Assembly (NCBI RefSeq): GCF_006538165.1
Contig: NZ_BDLU01000032.1
Coordinates: 372,001-436,000 of the forward strand
DNA from: Komagataeibacter diospyri
GTDB lineage: Bacteria; Pseudomonadota; Alphaproteobacteria; Acetobacterales; Acetobacteraceae
Reading direction: 5' to 3'
Length of the DNA stretch: 64,000 bases
Position numbers and translations under genes: made by a program. Positions 9,681 to 18,984 of the stretch are shown piece by piece. A model generated the notes under the pieces. That model saw only the letters and a list, made by a program, of their open reading frames with translations, made no database searches and was not told the DNA's origin. The stretch's first letter is position 1, and the number at the start of each line of letters is the position of its first letter.

Positions 9681-9710
9681 CGGTCCGGGACGCTGTCCCG
9701 GACCGTTTTT
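9681..9710 (+). terminator. rho-independent terminator after the zinc-ribbon gene
   Basis: A perfect 11-bp stem (9681-9691 with 9695-9705, arm CGGTCCGGGAC, three-base loop) followed by TTTTT. It lies between two convergent genes and has a T tract only on the plus strand. Confidence 0.95.
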
Positions 9711-9713
9711 GCA

Positions 9714-10115
9714 TCAGGCGTCCGGGTTGCGGCGTTCGATCTCGACCCCGACCGATTCGGCGTCGTCAAAGATGTCCAGCTTTTCCACGCAGACGCGTGT
9801 GATGCGGACACGTCTGTCCGCCAGCACGCCCGCAGCGATTCGTTCGGCCAGCGTTTCCACAAGCGCTACATGTCCCTGCGCCACCAGTTCGCGCACCAGC
9901 AGCACCACACGTTCATATGATACCGTGCGGCCCAGGTCGTCCGGTCCCACGTCCAGTGTCGCGCTGTCCGACACGCCAAAGGCCACGTTGACGCGGATGC
10001 GCTGGGTCACGCCCTGTTCATGTTCAAACACGCCGATATGGGCGTCCAGCACCATATTGCGCACAAACAGGCAACGCAGCGGTTGCGGTTCATTCCATGG
10101 CGGCAGCAGGGACAT
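9714..10115 (-). CDS. folB: dihydroneopterin aldolase
   Basis: Converts dihydroneopterin to 6-hydroxymethyl-dihydropterin in folate synthesis, in the cytoplasm. 133 residues, close to the family's usual 120. Family segments visible are VRNMVLDAHIGVFEHEQG at the start, SYERVV near residue 67, and LVETLAERIA near 85-94. The C-terminal VCVEKLDIFDDAESVGV ends in the usual pattern (a K, then V-E). The SDR gene just upstream resembles pteridine reductases, which supports a folate role. Whether GTP cyclohydrolase is nearby cannot be seen. Confidence 0.92.
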   Translation of the reverse strand: MSLLPPWNEPQPLRCLFVRNMVLDAHIGVFEHEQGVTQRIRVNVAFGVSDSATLDVGPDDLGRTVSYERVVLLVRELVAQGHVALVETLAERIAAGVLADRRVRITRVCVEKLDIFDDAESVGVEIERRNPDA

Positions 10116-10139
10116 GGCGGATCCAGTCGGTTGAAATAT

Positions 10140-10925
10140 TCAGGCCGGACGGGGGGCGGGCGACCACTGCATGTGCTGGCCCCCGTCAAGGGCCAGCATC
10201 TGTCCGGTCACGGAAGGCAGGCAGAGCAGTGAAAGCGCCGCACGCGCAATTTCATCGGGCGTCGCCCCATGCCCCAGCGGAACGGAGGCGCATTGCCGGG
10301 CGAAATGCTCCGCCGTCTGCCGTGGCGTCGGCAGTACCGGGCCGGGACCGATGGCGTTGACCCGGATACCGCGCGGCGCCAGCGCCAGCGCCATGGTCTG
10401 GGTCAGCGTCCATAGCGCCGCCTTGGACACGGTATAGCTGACAAAATGCGGGGTCAGCGACCATACGCGCTCATCCAGCATGTTCAGCACCATCCCCTGC
10501 GCCTGCGGCGGCAGCAGACGCGCGAATTCCTGCATCAGCACGAAGGGTGCGCGGGTATTGGGCTGCATATGCGCATCCCACCCCACCCGCGTGGCGTCAT
10601 CCCATTCATCACGGTAAAAGGTGCTGGCATTGTTGACCAGCACGCCCACAGGCCCCAGCGCCTGCATAACGGCGGGCAACAGGGCGTGGACCGATTCTTC
10701 ACGCGACAGGTCAGCCTGAAACACATGGCCCCTGCGCCCAATGGCACGAATTTCCGCCGCAGTCCGTTCGGCCGCATCGGCGGATTCGTTATAATGGATG
10801 GCAATGTCAAAACCCGCGCGCGCCAGTTCCAGCGCAATGGCGCGGCCAAGCCGGGCAGCGCCCCCCGTCACCAGCGCCACGCGAGGGATGGTGGCGGGTA
10901 CGGGCCATGGGAATGTGTTGCTCAC
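10140..10925 (-). CDS. SDR oxidoreductase, pteridine-reductase (FolM)-like
   Basis: A 261-residue short-chain dehydrogenase. The cofactor loop TGGAARLGRAIA is at about 20-31, followed by HYNESADAAE, which fits NADPH preference. The NNAST motif is near 97, and catalytic YxxxK is seen in SYTVSKAAL near 168. The NAIGPGPVLP segment and GQMLALDGGQH near the end resemble pteridine reductases such as FolM and PTR1. Its GTG start overlaps the recR stop, and folB follows 24 bp downstream. A role reducing dihydrobiopterin, dihydromonapterin or dihydrofolate is therefore inferred from sequence type and context, not proven. Confidence 0.8.
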   Translation of the reverse strand: MSNTFPWPVPATIPRVALVTGGAARLGRAIALELARAGFDIAIHYNESADAAERTAAEIRAIGRRGHVFQADLSREESVHALLPAVMQALGPVGVLVNNASTFYRDEWDDATRVGWDAHMQPNTRAPFVLMQEFARLLPPQAQGMVLNMLDERVWSLTPHFVSYTVSKAALWTLTQTMALALAPRGIRVNAIGPGPVLPTPRQTAEHFARQCASVPLGHGATPDEIARAALSLLCLPSVTGQMLALDGGQHMQWSPAPRPA

Positions 10926-11518
10926 GCCGGTCTGCGCGCCATGATGGCGGCGGCCAGTGTCCCGTCATCAAGCACGTCCAGCGCGCCGCCCACCGGCACA
11001 CCCTGCCCAACGCGGCTGACCTGCACATCAAACCGGGCGAGGCGTTCATGCAGCCAGTGCATGGTGGTCGCCCCTTCCACCGTCGTGCCCAGCGCAAGGA
11101 TGACTTCGCGCACACCACCTGCGGCGATGCGGTCAAACAGGGGCCGCACGTTCAGGTCATCCGGCCCCATACCCGACAGGGCGGACAGTGTGCCACCCAG
11201 CACCTGGTACACGCCACGGTGGACGCCCGCGCGTTCCAGAGCCCACAGGTCGCCCACATTTTCCACCACGCAGACCAGTCCGTCGTCACGCATGGGGTCC
11301 GCGCAGATGCCGCACGGATCGGTGGTGTCCAGGTTGCCGCAGGTTGAACAGGTACGCACCGCACGCGCGGCCTGTTCCATCGCCTCGGCCAGGGGCAGCA
11401 TCCGCGCATGGGGCTGGCGCAGCAGGGCAAGGGCTGCGCGCCGGGCCGAACGCGGACCCAGCCCCGGCAGGCGGCCCAACAGGGTCACCAGCCGGTCGAT
11501 TTCGCCCCTGCCACTCAT
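10922..11518 (-). CDS. recR: recombination mediator protein RecR
   Basis: Works with RecF/RecO to load RecA on gapped single-stranded DNA. 198 residues, the normal length. Seen in order: an N-terminal helix-hairpin-helix (LLGRLPGLGPRSARRAAL, about 12-29), a C4 zinc finger (CSTCGNL and CGIC, about 57-72) and a Toprim domain (VVENVGDLWALERAG). The standard cluster dnaX-ybaB-recR is intact here on the minus strand. The gene overlaps the downstream SDR start. Confidence 0.97.
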   Translation of the reverse strand: MSGRGEIDRLVTLLGRLPGLGPRSARRAALALLRQPHARMLPLAEAMEQAARAVRTCSTCGNLDTTDPCGICADPMRDDGLVCVVENVGDLWALERAGVHRGVYQVLGGTLSALSGMGPDDLNVRPLFDRIAAGGVREVILALGTTVEGATTMHWLHERLARFDVQVSRVGQGVPVGGALDVLDDGTLAAAIMARRPA

Positions 11519-11540
11519 GCATGTTTCCCGACGTTATGGA

Positions 11541-11864
11541 TCAGAACGGAAATTTCATCCCGCCCGGCAGGCTCAGGCCGCCGGTGACCTTCTTCATTTC
11601 CTCGCTGGCGGTCGCATCCAGCTTCTTGCGCGCATCCGCACTGGCCGCAAGGATCAGGTCCTGCAGCATTTCCATCTCGGCCGGGTCAGCCAGCTTGGGG
11701 TCGATACGGATCGCCTTCATGTCGCCCTTGCCGTTCATGGTGATGGTCACCATGCCAGCGCCCGCGCTGCCTTCGATCGTCATGTCTTCCAGCTTGGCCT
11801 GCATTTCTTCCATGCGGGCCTGCATCTGTGTGGCCTGCTTCATCAGGCCGGCAAGATTTTTCAT
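11541..11864 (-). CDS. ybaB: YbaB/EbfC nucleoid-associated protein
   Basis: A small DNA-binding protein of 107 residues that forms dimers and is thought to affect nucleoid structure. The N-terminal helix [20 protein letters not shown] and the core [19 protein letters not shown] are family hallmarks. It sits between dnaX (15 bp upstream) and recR (22 bp downstream), the almost universal arrangement. Confidence 0.95.
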   Translation of the reverse strand: MKNLAGLMKQATQMQARMEEMQAKLEDMTIEGSAGAGMVTITMNGKGDMKAIRIDPKLADPAEMEMLQDLILAASADARKKLDATASEEMKKVTGGLSLPGGMKFPF

Positions 11865-11879
11865 GTTCAGTTGCTCTCC

Positions 11880-13883
11880 TCAGGCAAAATCATCTGAATC
11901 CAGATCGTCCTCTTCTACCAGATCGGCATCAAGAGGCGCGAATTCGAGATCCGGCGCCAAATTCTGGGCCGCCATTTCTTCCGGTGGCAGGCCATAATCA
12001 TCCAGTGCATGGTCCGTGACCTCACCCAGGCGGGCAGTCGGAAAAACCTGCATCGCGGCCTGCACCAGCGGATGAGCCTGCGCCGCCGCCCGGTGCAGCT
12101 GGATGATTTCGGCCCCCTGTTCGGCCAGGGTCGCTTCCCCTTCATCTTCCGACAGGCGCACCTGCCATGCAGGGTCGCCAGTACCTTCACGCAGCACGGT
12201 TTCCAGCCGCCGGGCAAGGCCGGGCAGGCTGTTGCGCTCGATACGTATTTCGATCAGTGGCGGGGCGAAGGATACCAGATGCGTCGCGTGCCGCAGGTGG
12301 CCATGCAACATGGCGTCTCGGCCGGAGACAAAGGCCACGGTCTCGCGCCACGTGCGCGGCGGGACGACCGGTTCCGGCGCGGGGGCGGTTTCCGCCACCC
12401 TTCCGGTCCGGGGTGCGGGCGTGCTTTCAACCTGCATGCCACCGTTGGCCACCATGCGGATTGCGCTGTTCCCCCCATCCGGATTCCCCCCGGTTACAGG
12501 GGAAGACGCGGCAACAGCCATGGGCGCGCCATGGCCATCACCCGCCGGTTCCGACACGCGCAGGGGGGCGGCCGCCGCATCCTGCCCCAGCACCTTGCGC
12601 ACAAGGTCGCCCGGCGGCGGCAGATCGGCTACATAACACAGGCGGATCAGCACCATTTCGGCCGCCTGCCTGCGGTCAGGGGCCTGTTCCACTTCCGACA
12701 GGCCCTTGAGCAGCATCTGCCATGTCCGTCCCAGCACCGGCACGGGCACGCGTTCGGCCAAAGCCGCACCCCGCTGGCGCTCGGCTTCCGGCAGTTCGGG
12801 ATTATCGCGTAGCGCCGGAATGGCCTTGATACGTGAAACCGTATGCACCAGCTCCAGCACATCGCTGAGCATCACGCCCAGATCACCGCCACGCACATAG
12901 ACATCCGCCGTAATGGCCAGTGCCCGGTCGGGTTTTCCCTCCAGCACCGCATCCAGCAGGTCGAACACCAGCCCGCGATCCGCCAGCCCCAGCATCCCCG
13001 CCACAAGGTCGACGCCGATGGGAGCCGCATCCGTGCCGCCTTCGCCATCCAGCGTGCCCTGGGCTATGGCCTGATCCAGCAGCGACAGCCCGTCACGCAC
13101 CGACCCGTCGGCCGCACGTGCGATCAGCGACAGGGCATCAGGGGAAAAGCGGACATGTTCCGCCTGCGCCACCCGGTCGAAATGCGCGGCCAGTTCCACC
13201 TGCGGCACACGGCGCAGCGCGAAGGTCTGACAGCGTGACAGGACGGTGACCGGCACCTTGCGCAGTTCGGTTGTGGCAAAAATGAAGGTGACCTGCGCGG
13301 GCGGCTCCTCCAGCGTCTTGAGCAACGCGTTGAACGCATTGCGCGAGAGCATGTGCACTTCATCAATGATGAAGACCTTCATCCGCCCCTGCATGGGACG
13401 GAATCGCGTCGCCTCGATGATTTCGCGCACGTCATCGACGCCGGTGCGCGACGCGGCATCCATTTCCAGCACGTCGGGATGCCGGTCCGCCAGAATGGCG
13501 ACGCAGTTGGGACAGACGCCACACGGATCGGCCGTAGGGCCACCCTTGCCATCCGGCCCGGTGCAGTTCAGCGCGCGGGCGATGATGCGTGCCGTGGTGG
13601 TCTTGCCCACTCCCCGCACACCGGTCAGCATGAATGCATGCGCGACCCGGCCCAGTGCGAAGGCATTGCGCAGGATGCGGACAGTCGTTTCCTGTCCGAT
13701 CAGATCATCAAAGGTCGTGGGGCGGTATTTGCGGGCCAGTACCCGATAGGGCGCCGCAGGGGCTGCATCCGGTGTTACGGGTGCGGGCGGCGGCCCTGCG
13801 TCACCAAAAAGTCCGGGGCCGTCTGCGGGCGGTGCAGGCAGCCCGGCCTCCTCGGAACGATCCTGATCCGACGGAACGGTCAT
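11880..13883 (-). CDS. dnaX: DNA polymerase III subunit gamma/tau
   Basis: ATPase of the clamp loader that places the beta clamp on DNA. About 667 residues from the ATG at 13883. Features: YRVLARKYRPTTFDDLIGQ, Walker A GVRGVGKTTTARI, a zinc module CGVCPNC, Walker B FIIDEVHMLS and sensor SRCQTF. The C-terminal part is acidic and less conserved, as expected for tau. An in-frame GTG at 13937 would add 18 residues, with only a weak GAAAG ribosome site. No obvious A-rich frameshift site for a shorter gamma form was noticed. The SRP RNA lies immediately upstream. Confidence 0.95.
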   Translation of the reverse strand: MTVPSDQDRSEEAGLPAPPADGPGLFGDAGPPPAPVTPDAAPAAPYRVLARKYRPTTFDDLIGQETTVRILRNAFALGRVAHAFMLTGVRGVGKTTTARIIARALNCTGPDGKGGPTADPCGVCPNCVAILADRHPDVLEMDAASRTGVDDVREIIEATRFRPMQGRMKVFIIDEVHMLSRNAFNALLKTLEEPPAQVTFIFATTELRKVPVTVLSRCQTFALRRVPQVELAAHFDRVAQAEHVRFSPDALSLIARAADGSVRDGLSLLDQAIAQGTLDGEGGTDAAPIGVDLVAGMLGLADRGLVFDLLDAVLEGKPDRALAITADVYVRGGDLGVMLSDVLELVHTVSRIKAIPALRDNPELPEAERQRGAALAERVPVPVLGRTWQMLLKGLSEVEQAPDRRQAAEMVLIRLCYVADLPPPGDLVRKVLGQDAAAAPLRVSEPAGDGHGAPMAVAASSPVTGGNPDGGNSAIRMVANGGMQVESTPAPRTGRVAETAPAPEPVVPPRTWRETVAFVSGRDAMLHGHLRHATHLVSFAPPLIEIRIERNSLPGLARRLETVLREGTGDPAWQVRLSEDEGEATLAEQGAEIIQLHRAAAQAHPLVQAAMQVFPTARLGEVTDHALDDYGLPPEEMAAQNLAPDLEFAPLDADLVEEDDLDSDDFA

Positions 13884-13961
13884 TGATGCATCCGGGCTGG
13901 AGAAGTGGCGCGTGCGCCTGAAGCGCCACCGCGACACGGAAACTTTCGGGTGGAAGACCGG

Positions 13962-14058
13962 CCATAACCCGGACGAAACTCACTACGGCTGCTTCCTTCC
14001 GGACCTGACCAGGTTAGCAAGGTATCCGTCTACAACCGATCTCCCGAGCGGGTTCTAA
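13962..14058 (-). ncRNA. ffs: signal recognition particle RNA (small bacterial 4.5S type)
   Basis: The minus strand contains the conserved domain IV core (ACCTGGTCAGGTCCGGAAGG, followed by AAGCAGCC), which forms the Ffh-binding hairpin with its GGAA tetraloop. Flanking arms AACCCG near 14050 and CGGGTT near 13966 can close the long stem. The RNA partners with Ffh to target membrane proteins. The ends are estimated from pairing. Position just upstream of dnaX is common in alphaproteobacteria. A possible promoter (TTGTGC, then TGTTAG) lies just upstream at about 14058-14085. Confidence 0.93.
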
Positions 14059-14115
14059 CACATACACCCGCCCCATGCACAAGGGGGCGACAGAAAAAAT
14101 CGCGCGCCCGTCCAC

Positions 14116-15891
14116 TTATTCCCCGACCGCGGCACCCGACTGGTGGCGCATGTCTGCCCCGCCATAATAACGGGCCTGCCCGACCTTCCCGATGCGCGGG
14201 CCGCCGGACAGGATGCTCTCGGCCAAGCCCCACGGGGCGTGTTCTTCAATATGGTAGCCCTCATGCGTCAGGATGCGCGTCACGGCGGGCGACAGCGCGC
14301 CGTGCTCCACCTGCACCACGTCGGGCTGCCACTGTTCATGGATGCGCGGCAGGTCAACCGCCTGCTGCACATCCAGCCCGTAATCCACCATGCCGGTCAG
14401 GACCGACAGGATGATGGTGGGAATGCGCGAGCCACCGGGGCTGCCCAGCACCATGACCGGCTGCCCATCGCGTGAGACAATGGTGGGCGCCATGGATGAC
14501 AGCGGCGTCTTGCCCGGTGCGATGGCATTGGCAGTACTGCCGACGATGCCGAACATATTGGGTTCACCCGGACGGCTGGAGAAATCATCCATTTCGTCAT
14601 TCATCACGATTCCGGTCCGGCCCGCCACGACCCCGGCCCCGAACCAGCCATTCAGGGTATAGGTCACGGCGACGGCGGTTCCGTCCTGATCCGCGATGGA
14701 ATAATGGGTGGTTTCTTCCTTTTCCGGTTCCGCCGTACCTGGATGCAGGCTGACGGAGGGCACAGCGTGGTTGAGCGGCAGGTATTTGCGGACCTGCTGC
14801 GCATAGGCCGGGTCGGTCAGGTGGGCGACCGGATTGGTTACGAAAGCCGGGTCGCCAAGGTTCTGCCGGTCGGCATAGGCGTGGCGCATGGCCTCGACCT
14901 CGCGCTGCACGCTGGCCGCCGTATGCAGACCCAGGGCATGCATGTCGTAGCCCGACAGGATATTGAGCATTTCGCACAAGGCAACCCCGCCCCCGCTGGG
15001 GGGGGGCGCCGTGTCGATATGATAACCGCGATAGTCACACGACAGCGGGGCCATCATGCGCGTGTGGTAACTGGTGAAGTCCTTACGCGACAGGATACCG
15101 CCAGCCTTCTGGCTGCTTTTGACGATTTCCTTTGCAATCGGGCCATCATAGAATGCCCGCGCGCCATCATGCGCGATCCGTTCCAGCGTACGGGCCAGAT
15201 CGGCCTGTACCAGCCGTTCGCCAGCCTCCAGCGGCGTACCATCGGGGTGCAGGAAGATCGCGCGCGCATACGGATCCTTCGCAAAAGCGGCGGTCGCGGT
15301 ATGCAGCAGGTCAACGTCGCCCTGTTTCAGGATAAACCCGTCACGTGCAAGGGCGATGGCAGGCGCCATGACATCGGCACGCGGCAGCCTGCCCCAGCGG
15401 CCACGTACTTCCTCCATCCCCGCCACGGTGCCCGGCACCGCCACGGCCCGCCACCCGGTGATGGATGCCCCGGCAATGACGTGTCCCGATGCATCCTGAT
15501 ACATGGTGGGGGTCGCGGCATTTGGCGCGTGTTCACGGAAATCAACAAACGTCACATGCCCGTCCGGCGTGCGCAGGGTCATGAAGCCACCGCCGCCAAT
15601 GTTTCCCGCTGCCGGATAGACCACGGCCATGGCATACCCCACGGCAACGGCGGCATCCACCGCATTGCCGCCGCGCGCCAGAATGTCCGCCCCAACATGG
15701 GATGCAATATCCTGCGCGCTGACCACCATCCCATGCCGTCCCGGCATGGGGGCAAGGCCCACGGCCTGTCCCGTTCGGGTGGTTTCAAAGGCCAGCGGGT
15801 CGGCAACTGCGGCCCGGCTGACATCCGGCATGCCGGTTACAAGACATGCAAAAAGGACCGCGCCGTACCGCAGGTTACGGGAAAAAGGCAT
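14116..15891 (-). CDS. ggt: gamma-glutamyltransferase (exported)
   Basis: Cleaves gamma-glutamyl bonds in glutathione and related peptides in the periplasm. About 591 residues. The ATG at 15891 has a GGAG site and gives a signal peptide (MPFSRNLRYGAVLFACLV, cleavage near SRA). The precursor self-cleaves before the catalytic Thr in EETTHYSIADQDG, splitting large and small subunits. GSPGGSRIPT, seen further on, is the oxyanion-region motif. A longer in-frame start at 15957 would bury the signal peptide. The preceding minus-strand gene is map, separated from ggt by a dispersed repeat, so the two are probably separate transcripts. Confidence 0.95.
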   Translation of the reverse strand: MPFSRNLRYGAVLFACLVTGMPDVSRAAVADPLAFETTRTGQAVGLAPMPGRHGMVVSAQDIASHVGADILARGGNAVDAAVAVGYAMAVVYPAAGNIGGGGFMTLRTPDGHVTFVDFREHAPNAATPTMYQDASGHVIAGASITGWRAVAVPGTVAGMEEVRGRWGRLPRADVMAPAIALARDGFILKQGDVDLLHTATAAFAKDPYARAIFLHPDGTPLEAGERLVQADLARTLERIAHDGARAFYDGPIAKEIVKSSQKAGGILSRKDFTSYHTRMMAPLSCDYRGYHIDTAPPPSGGGVALCEMLNILSGYDMHALGLHTAASVQREVEAMRHAYADRQNLGDPAFVTNPVAHLTDPAYAQQVRKYLPLNHAVPSVSLHPGTAEPEKEETTHYSIADQDGTAVAVTYTLNGWFGAGVVAGRTGIVMNDEMDDFSSRPGEPNMFGIVGSTANAIAPGKTPLSSMAPTIVSRDGQPVMVLGSPGGSRIPTIILSVLTGMVDYGLDVQQAVDLPRIHEQWQPDVVQVEHGALSPAVTRILTHEGYHIEEHAPWGLAESILSGGPRIGKVGQARYYGGADMRHQSGAAVGE

Positions 15892-15960
15892 GTTGGCTCC
15901 ATTGCTGATGTCCGCTCCCCTTAATGTAATACTAAAGGGAACCAGTCCTTGGGACATCCT

Positions 15961-16048
15961 TCAATCATAAGAAGTTTTTTGGTGAAGCTTTTTTCAAAAA
16001 ACTTCAAGGAACACCGCCTTTTTTCAAAAAGGCGGCATACAAAAACTT
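15961..16048. repeat. dispersed hairpin repeat, copy 1
   Basis: Two hairpins in tandem. The first is GAAGCTTTTTT with its partner (15984-16005); the second has CCGCC/GGCGG arms around T and A runs (16014-16035). AAAAACTT follows. It starts in the ggt upstream region and ends at the base before the map stop codon. It reads in the forward orientation (AAGTTTTTTGGTGAAGC first). Confidence 0.85.
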
Positions 16049-16861
16049 CTATGTTCCATCAACCGGATAAGGGGGGCAGGTATAGCCCGCAGGCGAAAGG
16101 GTGAAAACCTCGCACCCGTCCTCGGTCACACCCAGCATATGCTCGAACTGGGCCGACAGGGAACGGTCGCGCGTGACGGCGGTCCACCCGTCTTCCAGGA
16201 TCTTCACATCCGGACGCCCGGTGTTCAGCATCGGTTCGATGGTGAAGAACATGCCCGGACGCAGGATCAGCCCCTCACCGGGGCGGCCGTAATGCAGCAC
16301 GTTCGGCGGGGCGTGGAAGGTGCGCCCGATTCCATGGCCACAGAAATCCTGCACGACCGAAAAACGGCGCGCTTCGGCATAGGTCTGGATGACATGACCG
16401 ATATCACCCAGCGTCGCCCCCGGACGCACCGCGTCAATGGACAGCATAAGAGATTCATACGTCGCCTCGATCAGCTTCTGGGCCTTGATGGGCACCTTGC
16501 CGACTGTGTACATGCGGCTGGTATCGCCAAACCAGCCATCAAGGATAACGGTCACATCGATATTCAGGATGTCACCATCCTTCAATTCCCGATCACCCGG
16601 GATACCATGACAGACGACATGGTTGATCGAGATGCAGCTGGATGCCGGATATCCACGATAACCCAGCGTTGCAGGCACCGAACCGTTGGCGATCATGAAA
16701 TCATGAATCAGCCTGTCCAGTGCGCCCGTGGTGACCCCGGCGCGCACATGCGGCGTGATCATGTCCAGCGTCCGTGCGGCAAGCTGGCCTGCGGCACGCA
16801 TTCCGGCAAAATCCTCGGGCGAGTGGATCTGCACCCCGCCGCCGCGCATATCGCCTTCCAT
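16049..16861 (-). CDS. map: type I methionine aminopeptidase
   Basis: Removes the initiator methionine from new proteins in the cytoplasm. About 270 residues. The five metal ligands are in recognisable segments: the Asp pair in ILNIDVTVILDGWFGDTS, the His in GHGIGRTFH, and the two Glu in FFTIEPML and near SAQFEHML. The ATG at 16861 was chosen because AGGAAAGGA lies nine bases upstream; a GTG at 16888 is also in frame. The stop directly abuts a hairpin repeat that could serve as terminator. Confidence 0.97.
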   Translation of the reverse strand: MEGDMRGGGVQIHSPEDFAGMRAAGQLAARTLDMITPHVRAGVTTGALDRLIHDFMIANGSVPATLGYRGYPASSCISINHVVCHGIPGDRELKDGDILNIDVTVILDGWFGDTSRMYTVGKVPIKAQKLIEATYESLMLSIDAVRPGATLGDIGHVIQTYAEARRFSVVQDFCGHGIGRTFHAPPNVLHYGRPGEGLILRPGMFFTIEPMLNTGRPDVKILEDGWTAVTRDRSLSAQFEHMLGVTEDGCEVFTLSPAGYTCPPYPVDGT

Positions 16862-17000
16862 GGCGTTATCCTTTCCTGTGTTCGTCACATGACCACCCGC
16901 CCGCAGTCATGAAAGGGACAACAGGAACGCGCCTGACCCGCATGCCAGCCGCGCTGGATGGATAATGTGATGCCTTCTATACAGCGCCCGGAACGCGCTG

Positions 17001-18131
17001 TCAGCTTCGCGCCTTCGCATGGGTATGCGTTGCATGGGCGACATGTCCCATGCCGACCAGATGCACACGTGCATGCACCACCGCGGGATGGACATGCACG
17101 ACCGTGCCATGCCCCCGGCGAAGGCGGGTGTAGGACGCGGGAATCGCGGATGCGTCGGCCACTTCGTCAGGTTGCACGGGGTTCAGCCGCATGGAAGCCA
17201 GGTGCACGTTGCGCGCACCATGCCGTGCCGCCATGGTACCGCCACCGGCGCGCGCCAGCAGCAGCGGACGCATTGCGGGACGGGCGACAGGGGCAACGCC
17301 TTCCGCCTCGAAACCACCATCCAGCAGGGCAGTCATGGTGGCATTGCGACGGTTATTGGACTTCGCCCCCATCACCACGCCGATCAGGCGCACGTTATCC
17401 CGCACGGCGGAGGTAACAAGGTTATGCCCTGCCACGGCAGTATAACCGGTCTTCAGCCCGTCCGCGCCGGGATAGGCACCCAGCATCGGGTCATGGTTGG
17501 GCACTTCATGCCCATGGAAATAGAAACCGGGCACCGCGAAATAATGGTAGTACTCGCCGTAATCCACGATCAGGTGCCGCGCCAGCACCGCAAGATCACG
17601 CGCCGATGTCATCTGTTCCGGATTCGGCAGGCCGGAAGCATTGCGGAACACGGTGTCATACATGCCCAGCCGGCCGGCCTCGCGCGTCATCATCGCGGCA
17701 AAACGGGTTTCATCACCGCCGCCCAGGAATTCACCCAGTGCGCAGGCCGCGTCATTAGCGGATTTGGTGACCAGCGCCAGCACCGCCTGCTCCACCGTCA
17801 GGGTGCTGCCGGGCCGCAGCCCCAGCTTGGATGGTTCCATGGAGGCGGCATGGACCGACACCGGCATGGGCTGGTCCAGCGTGACCTGTCCCGTCCGCAC
17901 GGCCTTGAAAGCCAGGTACAGCGTCATAAGTTTTGTCAGGCTGGCGGGATAACGTCGCAGGTCCGGGTCCTGCTGTGACACGACCGCCCCCGTGCGGGCA
18001 TCCAGCACGATGGCGCTGACCTGCCCCACGTACTGGGCGCGGGCGGCGTGCATGCCGCCAAGGCCGACACACAGCCCGACGGTCGCGGTAACCTTCAGGC
18101 GGGAAAGACGGGACATGGGAATATGGCTCAT
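17001..18131 (-). CDS. D-alanyl-D-alanine carboxypeptidase (S11 penicillin-binding protein)
   Basis: Trims the terminal D-Ala from peptidoglycan stem peptides in the periplasm. 376 residues. A signal peptide (about 1-32, cleavage near ARA-Q) is followed by the active-site triad motifs SLTK (about 64), SAN (about 123) and KTG (about 226). These mark a DacA/DacC-type enzyme. The last 90 or so residues lack the usual beta-rich C-terminal domain pattern and end in a His-rich tail with several HVH and HATH repeats. That tail may bind metal, but this is a guess. Confidence 0.92.
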   Translation of the reverse strand: MSHIPMSRLSRLKVTATVGLCVGLGGMHAARAQYVGQVSAIVLDARTGAVVSQQDPDLRRYPASLTKLMTLYLAFKAVRTGQVTLDQPMPVSVHAASMEPSKLGLRPGSTLTVEQAVLALVTKSANDAACALGEFLGGGDETRFAAMMTREAGRLGMYDTVFRNASGLPNPEQMTSARDLAVLARHLIVDYGEYYHYFAVPGFYFHGHEVPNHDPMLGAYPGADGLKTGYTAVAGHNLVTSAVRDNVRLIGVVMGAKSNNRRNATMTALLDGGFEAEGVAPVARPAMRPLLLARAGGGTMAARHGARNVHLASMRLNPVQPDEVADASAIPASYTRLRRGHGTVVHVHPAVVHARVHLVGMGHVAHATHTHAKARS

Positions 18132-18379
18132 GGAAGGGTGAAACCTGCGCGTGCGATGACAGTCATACGGCTTCCGAGCACACGGACATTACCCGGCGCC
18201 CCTCCATCCATTCATGGGTTGCTTGACTGCAACCATTCTAAAAGAAAGGTTTTCTATTCGTCCAGAGCGTATTTCCATGCCCGCCGAATGTGGCGGGCAG
18301 AAGGCTTCGGTTCGGGATTGTAAAAAAATCCTTGTATCCATGGCGCGCCACCCCTTCCAACTGACGGCAAAGTTCCAAT
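18132..18379. other. divergent intergenic region, carboxypeptidase/clpS
   Basis: About 250 bp holding the promoters of two divergent genes. A TTGACT near 18222 could be a -35 box for clpS, and a small GC hairpin lies near 18279-18298. No gene is seen. Confidence 0.4.
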
Positions 18380-18823
18380 ATGGTACCTGTCATGTCTGCT
18401 ATTGCTCGCCCTTCCCTGCCCCGCCCCGTGTCGTCGCCCGAAATGGGTGGCACGTACCCGCACGGACATGGTGGCAACACGCCGCCACGCCGCAACGGTG
18501 GGCAGGATTCCCCCCCCGGCAATGACGACGGCATGATCGACGTTGTCATCCGCACCCGCCCACAGACCCGCAAGCCGGCGATGTACAAGGTGCTGATGCT
18601 GAACGACGATTATACCCCGATGGAATTCGTGGTGCATGTGCTGGAACGCTTTTTCCAGAAAAACCGCGAGGAGGCGACGGACATCATGCTGCACGTTCAC
18701 AAACGTGGCGTCGGTGTATGCGGGGTCTTTACGTATGAGGTTGCGGAAACCAAAGTAACACAGGTGATGGACCTGGCGCGCCAGAACCAGCACCCGCTGC
18801 AATGCACCATCGAGAAGGACTGA
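18380..18823 (+). CDS. clpS: ATP-dependent Clp protease adaptor ClpS
   Basis: Delivers N-degron substrates (N-end rule) to ClpAP in the cytoplasm. The conserved core spans about residues 57-147: [20 protein letters not shown], then [18 protein letters not shown], ending in LQCTIEKD. The core contains the Asn-Asp pair and His residues of the N-degron pocket. The first 55 residues are a Gly/Pro/His-rich extension longer than in most ClpS. A second ATG at 12 bp is also possible. clpA follows in the same direction 160 bp later. Confidence 0.95.
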   Translation: MVPVMSAIARPSLPRPVSSPEMGGTYPHGHGGNTPPRRNGGQDSPPGNDDGMIDVVIRTRPQTRKPAMYKVLMLNDDYTPMEFVVHVLERFFQKNREEATDIMLHVHKRGVGVCGVFTYEVAETKVTQVMDLARQNQHPLQCTIEKD

Positions 18824-18984
18824 CCCCACGGACAAGCGCATCTTACCGCCCCCACCGCGATCCGATCGCGTTCCATGGCATTTTGTGCTGGCATTTCCAC
18901 CACAACGGGGCAAGGATTGTCCCGACTTACCGGTTATGATCTCCGGGGCCCGGGTGGCCCCTCTTGGAAAAGGAGCGTCTCGGC

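Noticed and set aside
13884..13937. GTG start of dnaX at 13937
   Set aside because: It adds a short Arg-rich leader with only a weak ribosome site, so the ATG at 13883 was preferred. It is not excluded.
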